Shown here in pieces: positions 13,910 through 14,906 of a DNA stretch of 14,906 nucleotides. Made by a program: the position numbers and the translations under genes. The stretch comes from an uncultured Bacilli bacterium (lineage in GTDB: Bacteria; Bacillota_I; Bacilli_A; RF39; UBA660). The stretch's first letter is position 1, and every line of letters begins with the position of its first letter. The notes under the pieces were generated by a model, which saw only the letters and a list, made by a program, of their open reading frames with translations, was not told where the DNA came from and did not search any database. The stretch spans positions 1 through 14,906 of the forward strand of contig CALVUU010000105.1 in the NCBI GenBank assembly GCA_944363655.1, written 5' to 3'.

Positions 13910-14906
13910 ATGAAAAACAAGAAAAATACTATATTACTTGTTATAGCAACAATTACATTAATTACAGTAGTGCTCGGAGCAACATTTGCCTATTTCATGG
14001 TACAAGGAGGTAGTGGTGCTAATATAGATACAAGTATCATAACAGGAACAACAGACCTCTTATCATTTTCATTCGGTGATGAAATAAATATTCAAGCCAA
14101 TGAAGAAAACTTTGCTCAGGGTATGCCGAGTTTATCAGATAGTACAACAGGTTCAGCAATACTTAGAGCAAATGATGCTACAAATGAAGCAACAGCAACA
14201 TACAATATATATTTAATAATTGAATCAAATGACTTTGAATACACAACAGAAGAAGGGACACCAGAATTATTACTTAATGTAACAGATCCAAATGGTAATC
14301 CTGTAGAAAACATAACAGGTTTAGTTCATTATGAAGATGGCTTTGATATAACAACAAGAACTGGAGGATTTCTTTTAATTCCTGATTATGAAATAAGTGC
14401 AACAGATGTTGAAACAATTCAAGATTGGTTAATAGAAGTAACATTTGTCAATCTAGATAGTGACCAAAATGCTAATACTGGTAAGACGTTAACAGGAAAA
14501 TTATATATAACACAAGACCAAATGAGCAGTTATGAATTAGCAGAGATAAATAATATAGAATCAACAACAAGTTATAATAGTATAAATGCTACATTAGATA
14601 TAACTCAAGGAAGTGGAGCAGTAGAAAAATACTACTATGGAATAGAAGAAGCAACAGGTACAAGAAGTGCAGAAACAGTAGAATATGTAGAAAGTGATTC
14701 ACCAAATTATGAATTTACTAATCTAAGTCAAATACAGAATATACAATATATAGTTATGTAGTAGATGAAAATAAGATAAAATCAAATGTGTATTCAACCA
14801 ATGTAATAACAAGTGAATATGAAGTACCAGTAATAAATGGTGTAAGTCATGAAGTAACATTAAATAGTATTTCCCTAACGGTAGATGCAAGTAATGGAAG
14901 TAATGC
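13910..14906 (+). CDS. Second FnIII surface protein with TasA/camelysin-like N-terminus, frameshifted and cut by the window end
   Basis: The start at ATG 13910 (MKNKKNTILL) follows GAAAGGA by 9 nt. Residues about 8-29 are a signal or anchor helix ending in GATFAYF, typical of SipW-processed TasA/camelysin-type proteins. A beta-rich domain follows (about 30-195), then a FnIII-like repeat (about 197-285; YNSINATLDITQGSG ... YEFTNLS). In frame, the protein stops at TAG 14759-14761 after NIQYIVM. From base 14731 another frame continues the repeat exactly where expected (NTEYTIYSYVVDENKIKSNV) and stays open to the window end with a further repeat (VPVINGVSHEVTLNSISLTV). One A appears to be missing near 14730. 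It may be a sequencing or assembly error, or a real disruption. The gene uses the same A-rich codons as the one at 1-1712 and probably has the same overall plan. Confidence 0.75.

Noticed and set aside
14725..14765. Programmed -1 ribosomal frameshift in the second surface gene
   Set aside because: No X-XXY-YYZ slippery heptamer and no clear downstream stimulatory structure; a missing base is simpler.
1..14906. CRISPR array, tRNA, rRNA, transposase or integrase
   Set aside because: No regularly spaced direct repeats, no cloverleaf or rRNA signatures, and no transposase or integrase motifs found on either strand.
1..14906. DGR reverse transcriptase, Avd gene or template repeat within the window
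   Set aside because: No coding region has RT motifs and no second copy of the 1539-1649 block was seen; the DGR claim therefore depends on a trans-acting element.

Overview
The window is AT-rich DNA from a low-GC, endospore-forming Gram-positive bacterium (Bacillota). It looks like an uncultured Bacilli-type gut lineage, but this placement is inferred from gene content alone. TAA, TAG and TGA all act as stops (the HolA gene ends in TGA), so the Mycoplasma genetic code is excluded. Three neighbourhoods match classic Bacillus gene order: spoVID-ysxE (spore coat), ylbJ next to ylbL (sporulation membrane protein and Lon-like protease), and comEA-comEC followed by holA (DNA uptake and the clamp-loader delta subunit).

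Layout. 1-1712: 3' part of a large cell-surface protein with at least three fibronectin type III (FnIII)-like repeats and a C-terminal domain that ends in a compositionally foreign, A-poor, C-rich block, followed by a strong terminator. 1775-3335: spoVID and ysxE, overlapping, then a terminator. 3349-3531 (minus): a small two-helix membrane protein. 3569-5694: a promoter and a three-gene prepilin-like operon; its middle gene carries the same C-terminal domain as the surface protein at 1-1712. 5665-6489 (minus): ylbJ. 6530-7537: ylbL with a Ser-Lys dyad. 7636-10363: comEA and comEC, preceded by a hairpin that covers the comEA ribosome binding site. 10386-12134: two tandem DUF1016/YhcG-type PDDEXK nuclease genes lying between comEC and holA; the first is broken by a short deletion. 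12270-13746: holA and a CmpB-like membrane protein. 13910 to the window end: the 5' part of a second FnIII surface protein with a TasA/camelysin-like N-terminus, interrupted by a 1-nt frameshift near 14730.

Most interesting signals. (a) The block at about 1539-1649 looks like the variable region of a diversity-generating retroelement (DGR) acting in trans: 52% GC and 13% A over 1541-1640, one A-ending codon in 37, placed at the C-terminus of a G..RP-type domain, with a small perfect inverted repeat just downstream. The homologous segment of the pilin-like gene has ordinary composition, which gives an internal control. No reverse transcriptase or template repeat is in the window. (b) The two DUF1016 genes carry different GC-richer perfect inverted repeats at the same place in the protein.

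How the genes may work together (inference): the FnIII proteins and the prepilin-like operon are surface structures ending in, or sharing, one binding-type domain that is apparently diversified in one and constant in the other. The comEA/comEC genes and possibly the prepilins serve DNA uptake. The spo and ylb genes serve sporulation. The DUF1016 pair looks like an accessory, probably defence-related, insertion in the comE-holA neighbourhood.
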